In this document: positions 45,528 to 55,303 of the stretch, one piece after another | How positions within the stretch are numbered: the first letter of the stretch is position 1 | Layout: each line of letters starts with the position of its first letter | Source: Rothia halotolerans | GTDB lineage: Bacteria; Actinomycetota; Actinomycetes; Actinomycetales; Micrococcaceae | Reading direction: 5' to 3' | DNA length: 64,000 bases | Assembly: GCF_004136635.1 (NCBI RefSeq) | Contig: NZ_NOIU01000002.1 | Coordinates: forward strand, 868,001 to 932,000 | The notes under the pieces: model-generated | Seen by the model: only the letters and a program-made list of their open reading frames with translations | Database searches by the model: none | Told to the model about the DNA's origin: nothing | Position numbers and translations under genes: made by a program

Positions 45528-45549
45528 GGCTCCCGGATTGCTGGGAGCC
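45528..45549 (-). other. Intercistronic hairpin atpH-atpA
   Basis: GGCTCCC/GGGAGCC, a 7-bp stem with an 8-nt loop, in the 143-nt gap between atpH and atpA, the longest gap within atpBEFHAGDC. Confidence 0.4.
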
Positions 45550-45644
45550 GGATGTACGTGTGTGGGTGGATCGCACCGTGGATCCTCGCGGCCTCACGGG
45601 CCATCCAGCTGTATCTGACTGAATCGCCGTCGGTCGGGGCGTCC

Positions 45645-46462
45645 TTACGATGCGGTCATCGTGCGGCCGAGGTCCGAGATCCGGGCCAGGACCGATCCGT
45701 CGATCACCTCGTCGCCGACCTGGACCTTGATGCCCCCGATGATCTCGGGGTCAACGGTGAGGTCGAGGGCGAGGTCCTTGCCGTAGATGGACGAGAGGGT
45801 CCGCTGGAGCCTCTCCCGACGCTGCTCGTCGAGCGGGGCGCTGACGGTCACCTGGGCGATGGAGCGCTTCTGGAGCGCCGCGAGGACGCCGGCGAAACGC
45901 TCCGCCAGCATCGCCGGCAGCGCGCCCCGGGGGTGCTCCACCGCCTGGTTCACCAGCTCCTGGCCCTCCGGGGTCCGGAGCGCCACGACCTCGCTGACCA
46001 GCCGCTTCTTGGCCTGGGCCGTGGCCCGCTGGTCGGTCAGGGCGTTCTGCAGCCTCGCATCCGCCTCGACGACGCCGGTGAAGCGCAGGAGGTCCTCGAT
46101 CACGGCGGTGACCGCCTCCTGACCGCCCCGGCGCTCGGCCGCGGCCGCGGAGGCCAGGACCGCGAGGTGCTCCAGGGCGTCGGCGAGGTCCCGCTCCCCC
46201 GACCAGCGCGAGCCGGCCGCGATGATCGCGAGCTCGCGGACCGCCGGGTACACCTTGCCCTCGAGGACGCTGGCGGCGATGCCACGCCGCTGCTCGGCCT
46301 CGCGGGAGGGGTCCGTCAGTCCGCGCCGCAGCGAGCCGTTCTGGTCCAGAAGGTTCGCGACGGCGAAGAGCTCGTTGCTCGTGGTGGTGCTGGCGTCGGC
46401 CGCGAACCGCTGCTCGAAGACCTGCGCCAGGGCATCCTGGGATTCAGTCGATACTCCTGCCA

Positions 46463-46463
<1 letters not shown>
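45645..46463 (-). CDS. atpH: ATP synthase F1 delta subunit
   Basis: A 272-aa peripheral-stalk subunit linking F1 to subunit b. This longer form (about 270 aa against about 178 in E. coli) is normal for many actinobacteria, though not the larger b-delta fusion of mycobacteria. The C-terminal motif [24 protein letters not shown] matches the family signature. The start ATG 46463 overlaps the atpF stop by one base (TAATG). Confidence 0.95.
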
Positions 46464-47032
<569 letters not shown>

Positions 47033-47063
47033 CTAGTTCTGTCTGGGGTGCGCAGCCGGGAGG

Positions 47064-47273
47064 CTACTGAATGAAGGCGAGAACCAGACCCAGGATGGCG
47101 AGGGCCTCGACGACCGCGAAGCCCAGGAAGAGCATCGGCTGAAGGACGCGCTGGGACTCGGGCTGGCGGGCCACGGAGGTCATGTACGCGGCGAAGATGA
47201 TGCCGACGCCGATGCCGCCGCCGATGGCTGCGAGACCGTAACCGATGGCGCTGAGCGAACCGGAGATATCCAT
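47064..47273 (-). CDS. atpE: ATP synthase F0 subunit c
   Basis: A 69-aa proteolipid of the rotor ring. Two membrane helices flank the polar RQPESQ loop. The glycine-rich helix is [16 protein letters not shown]. The proton-binding carboxylate is the Glu in [11 protein letters not shown] (near residue 55). No sodium-binding Gln/Ser pattern is obvious, so proton coupling is likely. AAAGGAAA precedes ATG 47273, a strong RBS that suits its high copy number. Confidence 0.96.
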   Translation of the reverse strand: MDISGSLSAIGYGLAAIGGGIGVGIIFAAYMTSVARQPESQRVLQPMLFLGFAVVEALAILGLVLAFIQ

Positions 47274-47388
47274 GAAGGGTTTCCTTTCGTGTTGCCCTGT
47301 AGGGCGGTTGAGTGCCTGACGGCGTGTCTGGGGTCGTGGGCCCGTGCCGGGGACGGCGCCGGGACCCGTTCCAGGTTTCCCCGGAAAA

Positions 47389-48177
47389 CTAGTGGGCCTC
47401 AGCCACGGCGCCCTGGAGGTACACCGCGAAGAGGAGAGTGAAGACGTAGGCCTGGATGACCTGGATCAGCAGCTCGAGGAAGAAGAGGAAAATGCCGAAG
47501 ATGCCGGAGAAGATCGAGACGCCGTAGCCGATGCCGCCCATATCGGCGATGAGGAAGCCGGTGAGGCTCGCAGCGACCATGATGGCCAGGTGCCCGGCGA
47601 ACATGGTGGCGAACAGACGCAGCGCGTGGGTGACCGGCCGCACGATCAGGTTGGAGAAGAACTCGATCGGGATCAGGATGATGTAGAAGAACCACGGGAC
47701 GCCCGAGGGCATCGTCATCGACTTCATGAAGCCGCCGAGCCCCTTGCGCTTGATCCCCACGCCGACCCAGAAGACGTAGGCGAACGCGGCGAGGAAGTAG
47801 GCCGCGCCGACGTGGGAGAAGCTGGGCAGCTGCAGGACGGGGATGGAGCCCCAGAGGTTGTTCACCAGGATGAAGTAGAAGCAGGTGAACAGCACCGGGA
47901 CGAACGGCTTGAACTCGTGGACGCCGATCAGGTCCTTGGCCAGCGAGTTGCGGATGAAGCCGTAGCCCATCTCGCCGGCGAACTGCCAGCGGCCCGGGAC
48001 CATCGCACGACGCCGCGCGGCGAACAGGAAGAGCGCGGCGACCACGATCACCGACACCAGGACGAGGAGCATCTGCTTGCCGAAGGCGAAGCTGCCGATC
48101 TCGAAGAAGGGGGGGAGGTGCATGTCCTCGACCGTGGGCGGCGTGAAGGCCGCTACAACGAGCCCGGTTTCCAGCAA
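47389..48177 (-). CDS. atpB: ATP synthase F0 subunit a
   Basis: A 262-aa membrane subunit forming the proton half-channels. The essential Arg lies in [17 protein letters not shown] (near residue 175). About six spans are seen. Conserved [13 protein letters not shown] is near 112. The start is inferred as TTG at 48177 with AGGA 7 nt upstream, since the first in-frame ATG lies inside a conserved N-terminal region. First gene of the atpBEFHAGDC run. Confidence 0.94.
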   Translation of the reverse strand: MLETGLVVAAFTPPTVEDMHLPPFFEIGSFAFGKQMLLVLVSVIVVAALFLFAARRRAMVPGRWQFAGEMGYGFIRNSLAKDLIGVHEFKPFVPVLFTCFYFILVNNLWGSIPVLQLPSFSHVGAAYFLAAFAYVFWVGVGIKRKGLGGFMKSMTMPSGVPWFFYIILIPIEFFSNLIVRPVTHALRLFATMFAGHLAIMVAASLTGFLIADMGGIGYGVSIFSGIFGIFLFFLELLIQVIQAYVFTLLFAVYLQGAVAEAH

Positions 48178-48283
48178 GGCAAGTCCTTTCCAAAGGATTG
48201 TGATGCGTCCGCGAGGCGGGCTGGGGCCCGGGCCTCGGTCAGGTTTTTACGTATCCGCGCGGGCGGGAGGACCTGCGAAGTGG

Positions 48284-48580
48284 TCAGTCGTCCCGTTGCC
48301 GCATGTGGAGATACACCAGGTAGAACCCGGCGAAGGCCCCTATGCCAGCACCGAGCCACACGATCCATCGCGTTCCCAGCAAACGATCCATCCCAAAGCC
48401 TATCAAACTCCAGAACACTAGGCCGATCGCGATGTACAGCAGTGTCATCAGGGCCCCGGCGAGCCCGCCCTGCTGGACCAGCTCCCCCGCGCTGCGGAGG
48501 TCGCCGCTGGTGGGCTGGGAGGCCTTGCGCGCGCGACGAGGACGCTCGCCGTCGCGGCTCTGGTGCGTCTTGGCTGCCAT
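48284..48580 (-). CDS. AtpZ/AtpI family protein (ATP synthase-associated)
   Basis: A 98-aa protein with a basic N-terminus and two membrane helices near residues 41-62 (LAGALMTLLYIAIGLVFWSL) and 72-92 (WIVWLGAGIGAFAGFYLVYL). The GFGMDRLLGTRW loop is typical of AtpZ/AtpI family proteins, which assist rotor assembly or Mg handling. It starts 3 nt after the stop of the preceding membrane gene and lies directly before atpB. Confidence 0.8.
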   Translation of the reverse strand: MAAKTHQSRDGERPRRARKASQPTSGDLRSAGELVQQGGLAGALMTLLYIAIGLVFWSLIGFGMDRLLGTRWIVWLGAGIGAFAGFYLVYLHMRQRDD

Positions 48581-48583
48581 CGT

Positions 48584-49084
48584 CTAAGATCCCGTGGTCT
48601 CGGCGTCGGGCGGTGAGGGGCGGTCCGAGGGGACCCGGTCCCCGGCGGATGCGCCGCCCTCTCCAAAATACAGGATTCGCAGGCGGCTCACCGCCCACAC
48701 CTCCGTGACGAGCATCACCACGACGCCGCCCACCGCCCCCGCCACGAGCCATCCCGCGTTCCCCGGGGCCGGCCCGGGGAGCAGCGCCAGCGCCACCGCG
48801 CACAGCACGACCTTGACCACGTAGCCGAGCATCAGGGCCGGTGCCGGATCCGCCCGGCGGCGGAACGGCGGCAGGGCCACGATCCCCCAGGAGATCAGCG
48901 TCGAGCCGAGGACCACCCCGGCCCCGAGCGCCGCCGTCCCCGCCGCTGAGGCCCCGCCGAGCGCCCAGCCCAGCAGCGCGACGAGCAGCAGCCACACGGC
49001 CAGGTTCCCGCTCGAGGCGAGGCTGATGTCCTGCAGGGGACGGCCCGAGCGGCGGTCCCGGCGCAGCCAGAAGGGCGCCCTCAT
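48584..49084 (-). CDS. Rv1303-like membrane protein upstream of ATP synthase
   Basis: A 166-aa protein with four hydrophobic segments (near residues 27-45, 48-70, 85-105, 112-130) and a hydrophilic C-terminus. Position between a WecA-like gene and atpB equals Rv1303 of M. tuberculosis; both may represent an AtpI-like second assembly factor. The start ATG 49084 overlaps the stop of the WecA-like gene by ATGA. The function is not known. Confidence 0.72.
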   Translation of the reverse strand: MRAPFWLRRDRRSGRPLQDISLASSGNLAVWLLLVALLGWALGGASAAGTAALGAGVVLGSTLISWGIVALPPFRRRADPAPALMLGYVVKVVLCAVALALLPGPAPGNAGWLVAGAVGGVVVMLVTEVWAVSRLRILYFGEGGASAGDRVPSDRPSPPDAETTGS

Positions 49085-50109
49085 GCCGCGGCTCCCCTCT
49101 TGGTCAGGGCCCCCACCAGCCGCGGGGAGGCCAGGTAGAGCACCACGATGCACAGCACCAGCGCCCCCATCCCCGCCACGCCGCCGCTCTCGAAGGGCAA
49201 GGAGAGCACGGAGACGACGGTGACGCCCAGCGTCGCGAGCGTGACGACGGCGGCGGACCCGAGGTGCCCCAGGCCGACGTCGGTCAGCCGCTGGTACACG
49301 TGCTGCCGGTGCGGCCGGTACCACGCCTCGCCGCGGTAGATCCGCTTCAGCAGCGTCGAGCCGGTGTCCGCGAGGTAGATGATGAGCGGCGAGAGCAGGT
49401 ACTCGACGTAGACGTCCGAGAGGAAGGCCCCCACCGCGCAGCAGGCGATCGCCCCGCCGAGGAAGTAGGAGCCGGTGTCCCCCAGGAAGACCCGCCGCCC
49501 GGCGAGGTTCCAGGGCAGGAAGGCCAGGTACGCCGCCCCGATGGCCGCCCCGCAGACCGTCAGCCACGGGATGTCGGTGGCCCACCCCGCGTAGGTGTAG
49601 GCCCCGCCCACCACGAGCCCGTGCAGGCCCGAGATGCCGTTGAGGCCGTCCATGAAGTTCACGACGTTGATGTAGCCCGCGATCGCCACCGCCCCCACCG
49701 GGACCCACCACAGGGCGGTGCCGAGGAAGAGGGTCAGCAGGCCGGCGACGACGACGCCGATCCCCAGCTGGCACAGCGCGCGCCAGCGCACCGCCAGCCC
49801 GGAGTAGTCCTCGACCCAGCCCAGCGCGCCGGAGGCGAGCATGCCCAGCAGGACCGTCAGCAGGATCGAGCGGTCGACCGGGATCAGCGAGAGCGCGAAG
49901 GCCGCCGCCACGGCGATGACCGTCGCGGCCGCCGTCGCCAGCCCCATGCCGCGCACGGTCGGCCGGGTGTGCGAGGACCTCTCCCCCGGCACGTCCACGA
50001 CGCCCAGCCGCCGCAGCAGCGGCAGGACCGCCGCCGGCAGGGCCAGCCCCAGCACGAGGGCGACGCCGGCCGGCAGCGCCGCCGTTATCGGCTCCACGAG
50101 GGGGCTCAC
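49081..50109 (-). CDS. Undecaprenyl-phosphate glycosyl-1-phosphate transferase (WecA/MraY family)
   Basis: A 342-aa membrane enzyme of glycosyltransferase family 4 that attaches a sugar-1-phosphate from a UDP-sugar to undecaprenyl phosphate, starting a surface polymer. Signatures are DVPGERSSHTRPTVRGMG near residue 39, NVVNFMDGLNGISGL near 150, FLGDTGSYFLGG near 212, and the HRQHVYQRL basic motif near 270. Eleven spans are likely. The GTG start at 50109 overlaps the upstream stop by GTGA. By synteny it is Rv1302 (wecA). Confidence 0.9.
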   Translation of the reverse strand: MSPLVEPITAALPAGVALVLGLALPAAVLPLLRRLGVVDVPGERSSHTRPTVRGMGLATAAATVIAVAAAFALSLIPVDRSILLTVLLGMLASGALGWVEDYSGLAVRWRALCQLGIGVVVAGLLTLFLGTALWWVPVGAVAIAGYINVVNFMDGLNGISGLHGLVVGGAYTYAGWATDIPWLTVCGAAIGAAYLAFLPWNLAGRRVFLGDTGSYFLGGAIACCAVGAFLSDVYVEYLLSPLIIYLADTGSTLLKRIYRGEAWYRPHRQHVYQRLTDVGLGHLGSAAVVTLATLGVTVVSVLSLPFESGGVAGMGALVLCIVVLYLASPRLVGALTKRGAAA

Positions 50110-51998
50110 GCCGCGCCCCCGCGGGCCTCGCCGGGCTCCTCGCCCGGGCGCTCGGGGGCGGCCTCGTCCAGCGGGGACACCACCGGCAGTTCGCGGCTCG
50201 GCGGCATCCCGCCGCGGGCCTTCCACTCCCGCCGGTCCAGGTGGTTCGGGTCCAGCTGGGGCGAGGGGGTGTGGGAGATCTGCGGATGGCCGCGGTGCGT
50301 GCCGCGCTCCCCCTCGCCGATCAGGTCCTCGTGGATCTTCTCCCCCGGCCGCAGCCCGGTGATCTCGATCTCGACGTCGCTGCGCCCGCTCATCCGGATC
50401 AGGTGCTGGGCGATGTCGTAGATCCGCACCGGCCGTCCCATGTCCAGGATGAGCACCTCCCCCGGGTCCCCGATCGCTCCCGCCTGGATCACCAGCTGGC
50501 AGGCCTCCGGGATGGTCATGAAGTAGCGGGTGGCCTCGGGATGGGTCACGGTCACCGGGCCGCCGCGCCGGATCTGCTCCGTGAACAGCGGGAGCATCGA
50601 GCCCCGGGAGCCGAAGACGTTGCCGAAGCGGACGGAGTTGTACCGCCCGGAGGCGTGGTGGCCCATCCAGGCGGTCATCTTCTCGGCCATCCGCTTGGAG
50701 TGGCCGAGCACCGTGGTGGGGTTGGCGGCCTTGTCGGTGGAGATGTTGACGAAGACCTCGACGTCGGCCTCCGCCGCCGCGCACAGCACGTTGCGCGTGC
50801 CCAGCACGTTGGTCTTCCACGCCTCGTCGGGGTACTGCTCCAGCAGGGAGACGTGCTTGAGGGCGGCGGCGTGGAAGACGACCTGGGGGCGTCGGCTGGC
50901 GAAGACCTCCCGCACGGCCTCCGGGTCGCGGATGTCGGCCAGGACGGTGTCCGGGCCGTCCAGCAGCCCCCGCCCGGTGATGGACAGCTGGGTGGCCTGC
51001 ACGGCCGACTCGTCGCGGTCCAGCATGATCAGCTCGGCCGGCGCGAAGTGCTCGATCTGCCGGCACAGCTCGGAGCCGATGGACCCGCCCGCGCCGGTGA
51101 CCAGCACGCGCTTGCCGGTGAGGTAGCGGGCGATGCCCTCGACGTTGATGTCCACGGCCCGGTAGCCCACGATGTCCTCGAGGCTGACGTCCCGCAGGTC
51201 CAGCGAGCCCCCCTGGGTGTTGCCGAACATGTCCTTGAGCGGGGGCGCCGTCAGGATCCGGACCTCCATCCCCTCGAGCTCGGCGTTGATGCGCTCGACC
51301 AGGGAGGGGTCGACGTCGGCCATCGCGATGATGACCACCTTGGCGTTGTTGCGCCGCACCACCTGCCGCAGGGAGGAGAGGTTCCCCGAGACCGGGACCG
51401 AGTTGATGCGCAGGTGCTTCTTGGCGGGATCGTCGTCGACCAGGGCCACCGGCAGGTACGGGGAGTGCTTGTCCTGCAGCATCTGGGCGATCAGGGTGTT
51501 GGCCAGGAAGCCGGCGCCGTAGATCACCGCGTGGGGCGCGTGCTCGCTCGGCTTGGACTTGGACTCGACGTACATGCGCTTGAGGTAGCGGGCCGCCGCC
51601 ATGAACAGCAGCGCGAAGGGGAAGGCGATCAGCCCGATGGAGCGCGGCACGCGCAGGGTCACTCCCACGAACAGCAGCACGACCTGCACCACGAGGGTCA
51701 CCGTCACCGTGACCAGCAGCAGCGCCTTGGCCTCGTCGAAGCTGCCGAAGCTGTACCGCCCGCGGTAGAGCGCGAACAGCCCGCCGATGACCAGCTGGGA
51801 GGCGATAGCGACCAGGCAGACGATCACCATGCCCGACAGGTGCACCAGGCCGAAGTCCATCTCGTAGCGGAGGAACAGGCTGAGCACCAGGGCCACGACC
51901 CAGGAGGAGGAGTCCAGGAACATCTGGGTCCAGAGCCAGGCCCGGGGGCGGGCGTAGCCGTTGGCGGCCGTCGCGGCCGCATTCGTCTCGCGGCTCAT
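50106..51998 (-). CDS. PglF/CapD-type nucleotide-sugar dehydratase/epimerase, membrane form
   Basis: A 630-aa protein. Four membrane helices (about residues 24-125) are followed by a Rossmann-like binding domain (HAVIYGAGFLANTLIAQML near 157). The extended SDR catalytic domain starts near 290 with VLVTGAGGSIGSELCRQI; ISTDKAANPTTVLGHSKRMAE near 410 carries the Thr-Asp-Lys catalytic pattern of the PglF family in place of Tyr-x3-Lys. It likely makes a UDP-4-keto-6-deoxy sugar for surface glycan or protein glycosylation. A Pro/Glu-rich tail of about 45 residues ends it. ATGA-coupled to the glycosyltransferase upstream. Confidence 0.9.
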   Translation of the reverse strand: MSRETNAAATAANGYARPRAWLWTQMFLDSSSWVVALVLSLFLRYEMDFGLVHLSGMVIVCLVAIASQLVIGGLFALYRGRYSFGSFDEAKALLLVTVTVTLVVQVVLLFVGVTLRVPRSIGLIAFPFALLFMAAARYLKRMYVESKSKPSEHAPHAVIYGAGFLANTLIAQMLQDKHSPYLPVALVDDDPAKKHLRINSVPVSGNLSSLRQVVRRNNAKVVIIAMADVDPSLVERINAELEGMEVRILTAPPLKDMFGNTQGGSLDLRDVSLEDIVGYRAVDINVEGIARYLTGKRVLVTGAGGSIGSELCRQIEHFAPAELIMLDRDESAVQATQLSITGRGLLDGPDTVLADIRDPEAVREVFASRRPQVVFHAAALKHVSLLEQYPDEAWKTNVLGTRNVLCAAAEADVEVFVNISTDKAANPTTVLGHSKRMAEKMTAWMGHHASGRYNSVRFGNVFGSRGSMLPLFTEQIRRGGPVTVTHPEATRYFMTIPEACQLVIQAGAIGDPGEVLILDMGRPVRIYDIAQHLIRMSGRSDVEIEITGLRPGEKIHEDLIGEGERGTHRGHPQISHTPSPQLDPNHLDRREWKARGGMPPSRELPVVSPLDEAAPERPGEEPGEARGGAA

Positions 51999-53923
51999 GC
52001 GCGCCCGTCCCCCTTGCGCTCCTCGGAGTGCAGGGCTCCGACCTCGGCGGGGCCGCCGGCGCCTCGTGAGCCCACGAAGCGGCGATAGGCCTCGACCCGG
52101 CCCGCGGTGGGCACCAGGCGGTACAGCCCGCGCACCATCACGTTGCGCGCCCAGCGGGAGCGGCTGAGGTAGCCGGTCTCGCGCAGGTGCCGCTGGAGGC
52201 TCAGCTCGCGGCGCAGCGCGCCCAGCCCCCCGCGCCGGCGCCAGGCGCCGCCGCCCGCCCGGTAGACCACCAGCGGCTCGGCGAGGTTGCCGACCCGCCG
52301 GCCGGCGCGCATCATCCGGATCCACAGGTCGTAGTCCTCGGCGCCGGGGATCTCCTGGTAGCCGCCGACGCCGCGCACCGCGTCCGCGCGGAAGACCACG
52401 CTCGGGTGGCAGATGGGGTTCCGGCCGAGGGCCACCTCCCGGATCCGGCTCGGCTCGGTCTCGACGCGGCGCACAGCCTGGACCGTCTCCAGCGCCTCGT
52501 CCGCCTCGTACATCGCGGAGCCCACGACGTCGAGGGCTCCCCCGGCCACCATCGGGACCTGGCGCTCGAAGCGGACGGGCAGGGAGACGTCGTCGGCGTC
52601 GGCGCGCGCGACCACGGGCAGGGTGCAGCGCTCGAGGCCGGCGTTGAGCGCGGCCGGCAGCCCGCGGTGGACGGGGAAGCGCAGCACGGTCAGCTCGAGC
52701 GAGCGCGTGCGCGCCTCGCGCTCCAGCGCGGCGATCTCCTCCTCGAGCTCGGGGCCCACCGGCCCGTCCAGGACCAGCACCGCCTCGGTGGGCGGCAGGG
52801 TCTGCTCCCACGTGCTCGAGGCGAAGGCGGCCCGCAGGTGCTCGGGACGGTCGCGGGAGTAGACGGGCATCAGCAGGCTGAAGGCGGGGCGCTCGGGGCG
52901 GGGGACGGCGTCGGGCCCGCCGGTCTCCCCGGGCACGGCGTGGGCGGAGAGGTCGTAGGAGCCCGCCAGGACCTCCTCGTTGGAGCGCGGCGGGCGCAGG
53001 GCCTCGCGCAGCCCGCGGGACAGGCCGCCGCGCAGCTCGGGGGTGAGGCCGTTGCGGCGCACGGTGCGCCACCACAGCCGGCCGGTCGCGCCGGCGTAGA
53101 GCAGCTTCTCCCACGGGGCCAGCGAGCGGCTGCGGGTGAAGACCCACAGCTTGTTGCGCACGTCGTAGTAGAACCGGGGGCCGGGTGCGGCGTCGGTGGT
53201 CCCGAAGGTCCTGGTGTGGTGCGCGACGACCGACTCCGGCGCCGCGAGCGCGTCCCGGTGGCGCGCGAGCCGGGTCGAGTACTCGAAGTCGTCGTTCCAG
53301 ATGAAGTAGTCGGCCAGCGGCAGTCCCGCCCGACGCATCGCCGCCCCGTCCATCAGCAGCGAGACGAAGGAGCCGCTGCGGATGCTCCGGGCCCCCACTG
53401 CGGCGGCCATCCGGCGGCGCCGCGCACCCGCCCCGATCCGCTCGATCATGGAGTTCATCGGGTGCTCGCGGCCGTCGGTCCACACCACGCGGCTGGCCAC
53501 GAAGGCGGGGCGCTCCGCCGGATCCTCGGCGTAGCCCTCCCAGGCGGCGAGGGAGGCCTGCAGCGTCCGCTCGAGCGGCTCGGTGTCGTCGTCCATGACC
53601 CACACCAGGTCCGCGCCGTGCACGTGCAGCGCCCGGTCGATGCCGGCCGTGAACCCGCCGGCGCCGCCGAGGTTCTCCGCCAGGCGCACGACGTCGAGCG
53701 GCAGCGGGTAGTCCAGCCCGCGGAGGAACTCCCCGGTGCCGTCCGTCGAGGCGTTGTCCACCAGGACGACGCTGTCCGGCGTCGACGCCCCCGCGGCGAT
53801 GCCGGACAGGGTCTTCTCGAGCAGCCCGACCCGGTTGTAGGTGACCACGACGGCCACCACTCGGGGCCGCGGCTGCGCGCCGCGGTCACTGGCGCGGATG
53901 GATCGCACGTATTCCTCTCCCAT
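51995..53923 (-). CDS. Fused double glycosyltransferase family 2 protein
   Basis: A 642-aa protein with two GT-A domains. The first (residues about 20-250) has AVVVTYNR, VLVDNASTDGT, WVMDDDTEP and FIWNDDFEYSTRL, resembling GlfT2/rhamnosyl-type enzymes. A linker of about 90 residues follows. The second (about 340-585) has SLLMPVYSRDRPEHL, VARADADDVSLPVRFERQV (DxD type) and AEDYDLWIRM. Each could add one sugar to a lipid-linked glycan. ATG 53923 has no RBS; GTG 53908 with AGAGGAA upstream is an alternative. Start of the glycan-to-atp run. Confidence 0.88.
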   Translation of the reverse strand: MGEEYVRSIRASDRGAQPRPRVVAVVVTYNRVGLLEKTLSGIAAGASTPDSVVLVDNASTDGTGEFLRGLDYPLPLDVVRLAENLGGAGGFTAGIDRALHVHGADLVWVMDDDTEPLERTLQASLAAWEGYAEDPAERPAFVASRVVWTDGREHPMNSMIERIGAGARRRRMAAAVGARSIRSGSFVSLLMDGAAMRRAGLPLADYFIWNDDFEYSTRLARHRDALAAPESVVAHHTRTFGTTDAAPGPRFYYDVRNKLWVFTRSRSLAPWEKLLYAGATGRLWWRTVRRNGLTPELRGGLSRGLREALRPPRSNEEVLAGSYDLSAHAVPGETGGPDAVPRPERPAFSLLMPVYSRDRPEHLRAAFASSTWEQTLPPTEAVLVLDGPVGPELEEEIAALEREARTRSLELTVLRFPVHRGLPAALNAGLERCTLPVVARADADDVSLPVRFERQVPMVAGGALDVVGSAMYEADEALETVQAVRRVETEPSRIREVALGRNPICHPSVVFRADAVRGVGGYQEIPGAEDYDLWIRMMRAGRRVGNLAEPLVVYRAGGGAWRRRGGLGALRRELSLQRHLRETGYLSRSRWARNVMVRGLYRLVPTAGRVEAYRRFVGSRGAGGPAEVGALHSEERKGDGRA

Positions 53924-54111
53924 CACGTCGACGCGCCCGCGCGGATGCACCCGGCGCGGGTCCTGCAACGGTATCGCGTGATCTCATCAGTAAGGTTGTA
54001 GGGAAGGGCGTCCCGACGACGCCCCACGAACGGCACAAGACAGTCTAACGCGGGGGCCCTGTGGATTCCCGGTGCGTCCGCGGAGGATCCGGTTCACGAA
54101 AGCGAGGAAGC

Positions 54112-55167
54112 ATGAGCCAGCACACCTGGCGAGTCCTGGGGGCCACCGGCTTCACGGGCTCCGCCATCATGACTCGTCTGCAGCAGGAGGACATCAGCGC
54201 GGCCCCGGTCGCCGCACCGCGGCTGGCGACGTCGGCGGACTCCGCCGGCCAGGTCATCGCCGAGGCCCGCCGCCTCCAGTCCGTCATCGACTACCTCGCC
54301 GACTCCTTCGCCGGCGCGGAGGTCGTGGTCAACGCGGCGGGGCTCTCCGCGCCGGACCAGCAGGACCTCGGCTCCCTCATCGGCGCCAACGCGCTGCTGC
54401 CGGCCGTCGTCGCCGTCGCGGCCCAGCGCACCGGCGTCCAGCGCGTCATCCACCTGAGCTCCGCCGCGGTCCAGGGCTCCCGCCCGGTCCTCGACGCGAG
54501 CGAGGCCACCTCGCCGTTCTCCGCCTACTCCTTCTCCAAGGCGCTCGGCGAGGACTGCCTCCTGCGCCTGCGCGAGCTCATCACCGCGACCGCCGAGGCC
54601 GGCGCCGCACCGGGCTCCGCCGCGTCGTCCTTCCCCGCGGCCCCGAGCACCAACCCGGTCACGGTCCACCCCCATCACGCCGCACAGCTGTGCATCGTGC
54701 GGGCGACCTCGGTGCAGGGCTCGGGCCGGAACACCACGGCCCAGCTCGCGCGCGTCTCCTCCTCGTTCCTGGCCTCGGTCGCCGGGCGCGGGGACCGCCC
54801 GACGCCGGTGACCTCCGTGCATGCGCTGGCGGAGTTCGTGGTGCGGGTCGGTACGCTGGACGAGCAGCTGCCGCCGATCGTCCTGCAGCCCTGGGAGGGC
54901 GCGACCACGGCCTCCGTCATCCGCGACGCCGGCCGCCGCCAGCCGCGCCACCTGCCTGACCTGCTGGCCCGGGGCGTCGTGGCCTCCGGCTACGGCGTCT
55001 CCTCCGCGCTGAACGAGCGCTTCCACGGGGCGGTCCGCCGGCTGGAGCTCATGCTCTTCGGCCAGGGGCAGGACGACTCCTGGGTCGAGCAGCGCGGGCT
55101 GTTCCCGGAGCGGCGCGTGGGCTCGGTGCTCCGCCAGGCCCACCAGGCCGCCGGCGCCAAGGGCTGA
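54112..55167 (+). CDS. NAD-dependent epimerase/dehydratase (extended SDR)
   Basis: A 351-aa extended SDR protein. The nucleotide-binding GATGFTGSAI is at residues 9-18. VNAAGLSAP is near 82. The catalytic Ser is in HLSSAAVQG near 118, and the Tyr-x3-Lys pair in AYSFSKALGED near 140. It probably acts on a nucleotide sugar. Divergent from the glycan operon, it may supply sugars to it, but the substrate is unknown. The RBS AGGAAG precedes ATG 54112. The insert at about residues 163-182 (Ala/Ser/Pro-rich) is unusual. Confidence 0.87.
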   Translation: MSQHTWRVLGATGFTGSAIMTRLQQEDISAAPVAAPRLATSADSAGQVIAEARRLQSVIDYLADSFAGAEVVVNAAGLSAPDQQDLGSLIGANALLPAVVAVAAQRTGVQRVIHLSSAAVQGSRPVLDASEATSPFSAYSFSKALGEDCLLRLRELITATAEAGAAPGSAASSFPAAPSTNPVTVHPHHAAQLCIVRATSVQGSGRNTTAQLARVSSSFLASVAGRGDRPTPVTSVHALAEFVVRVGTLDEQLPPIVLQPWEGATTASVIRDAGRRQPRHLPDLLARGVVASGYGVSSALNERFHGAVRRLELMLFGQGQDDSWVEQRGLFPERRVGSVLRQAHQAAGAKG

Positions 55168-55303
55168 TCCGGGGCCGGGCGGGGGTCGGGCGGGCCGGCT
55201 CAGCGGGGAAGGCCGGGCGGCCGGGCGGACCGGCCCGGCCGAAGGCAGGGTGGAGGGAAAGCCCGCCCCGCCGGAAGGCGGGAGCGGAGGGCTCCCGCCC
55301 CGC

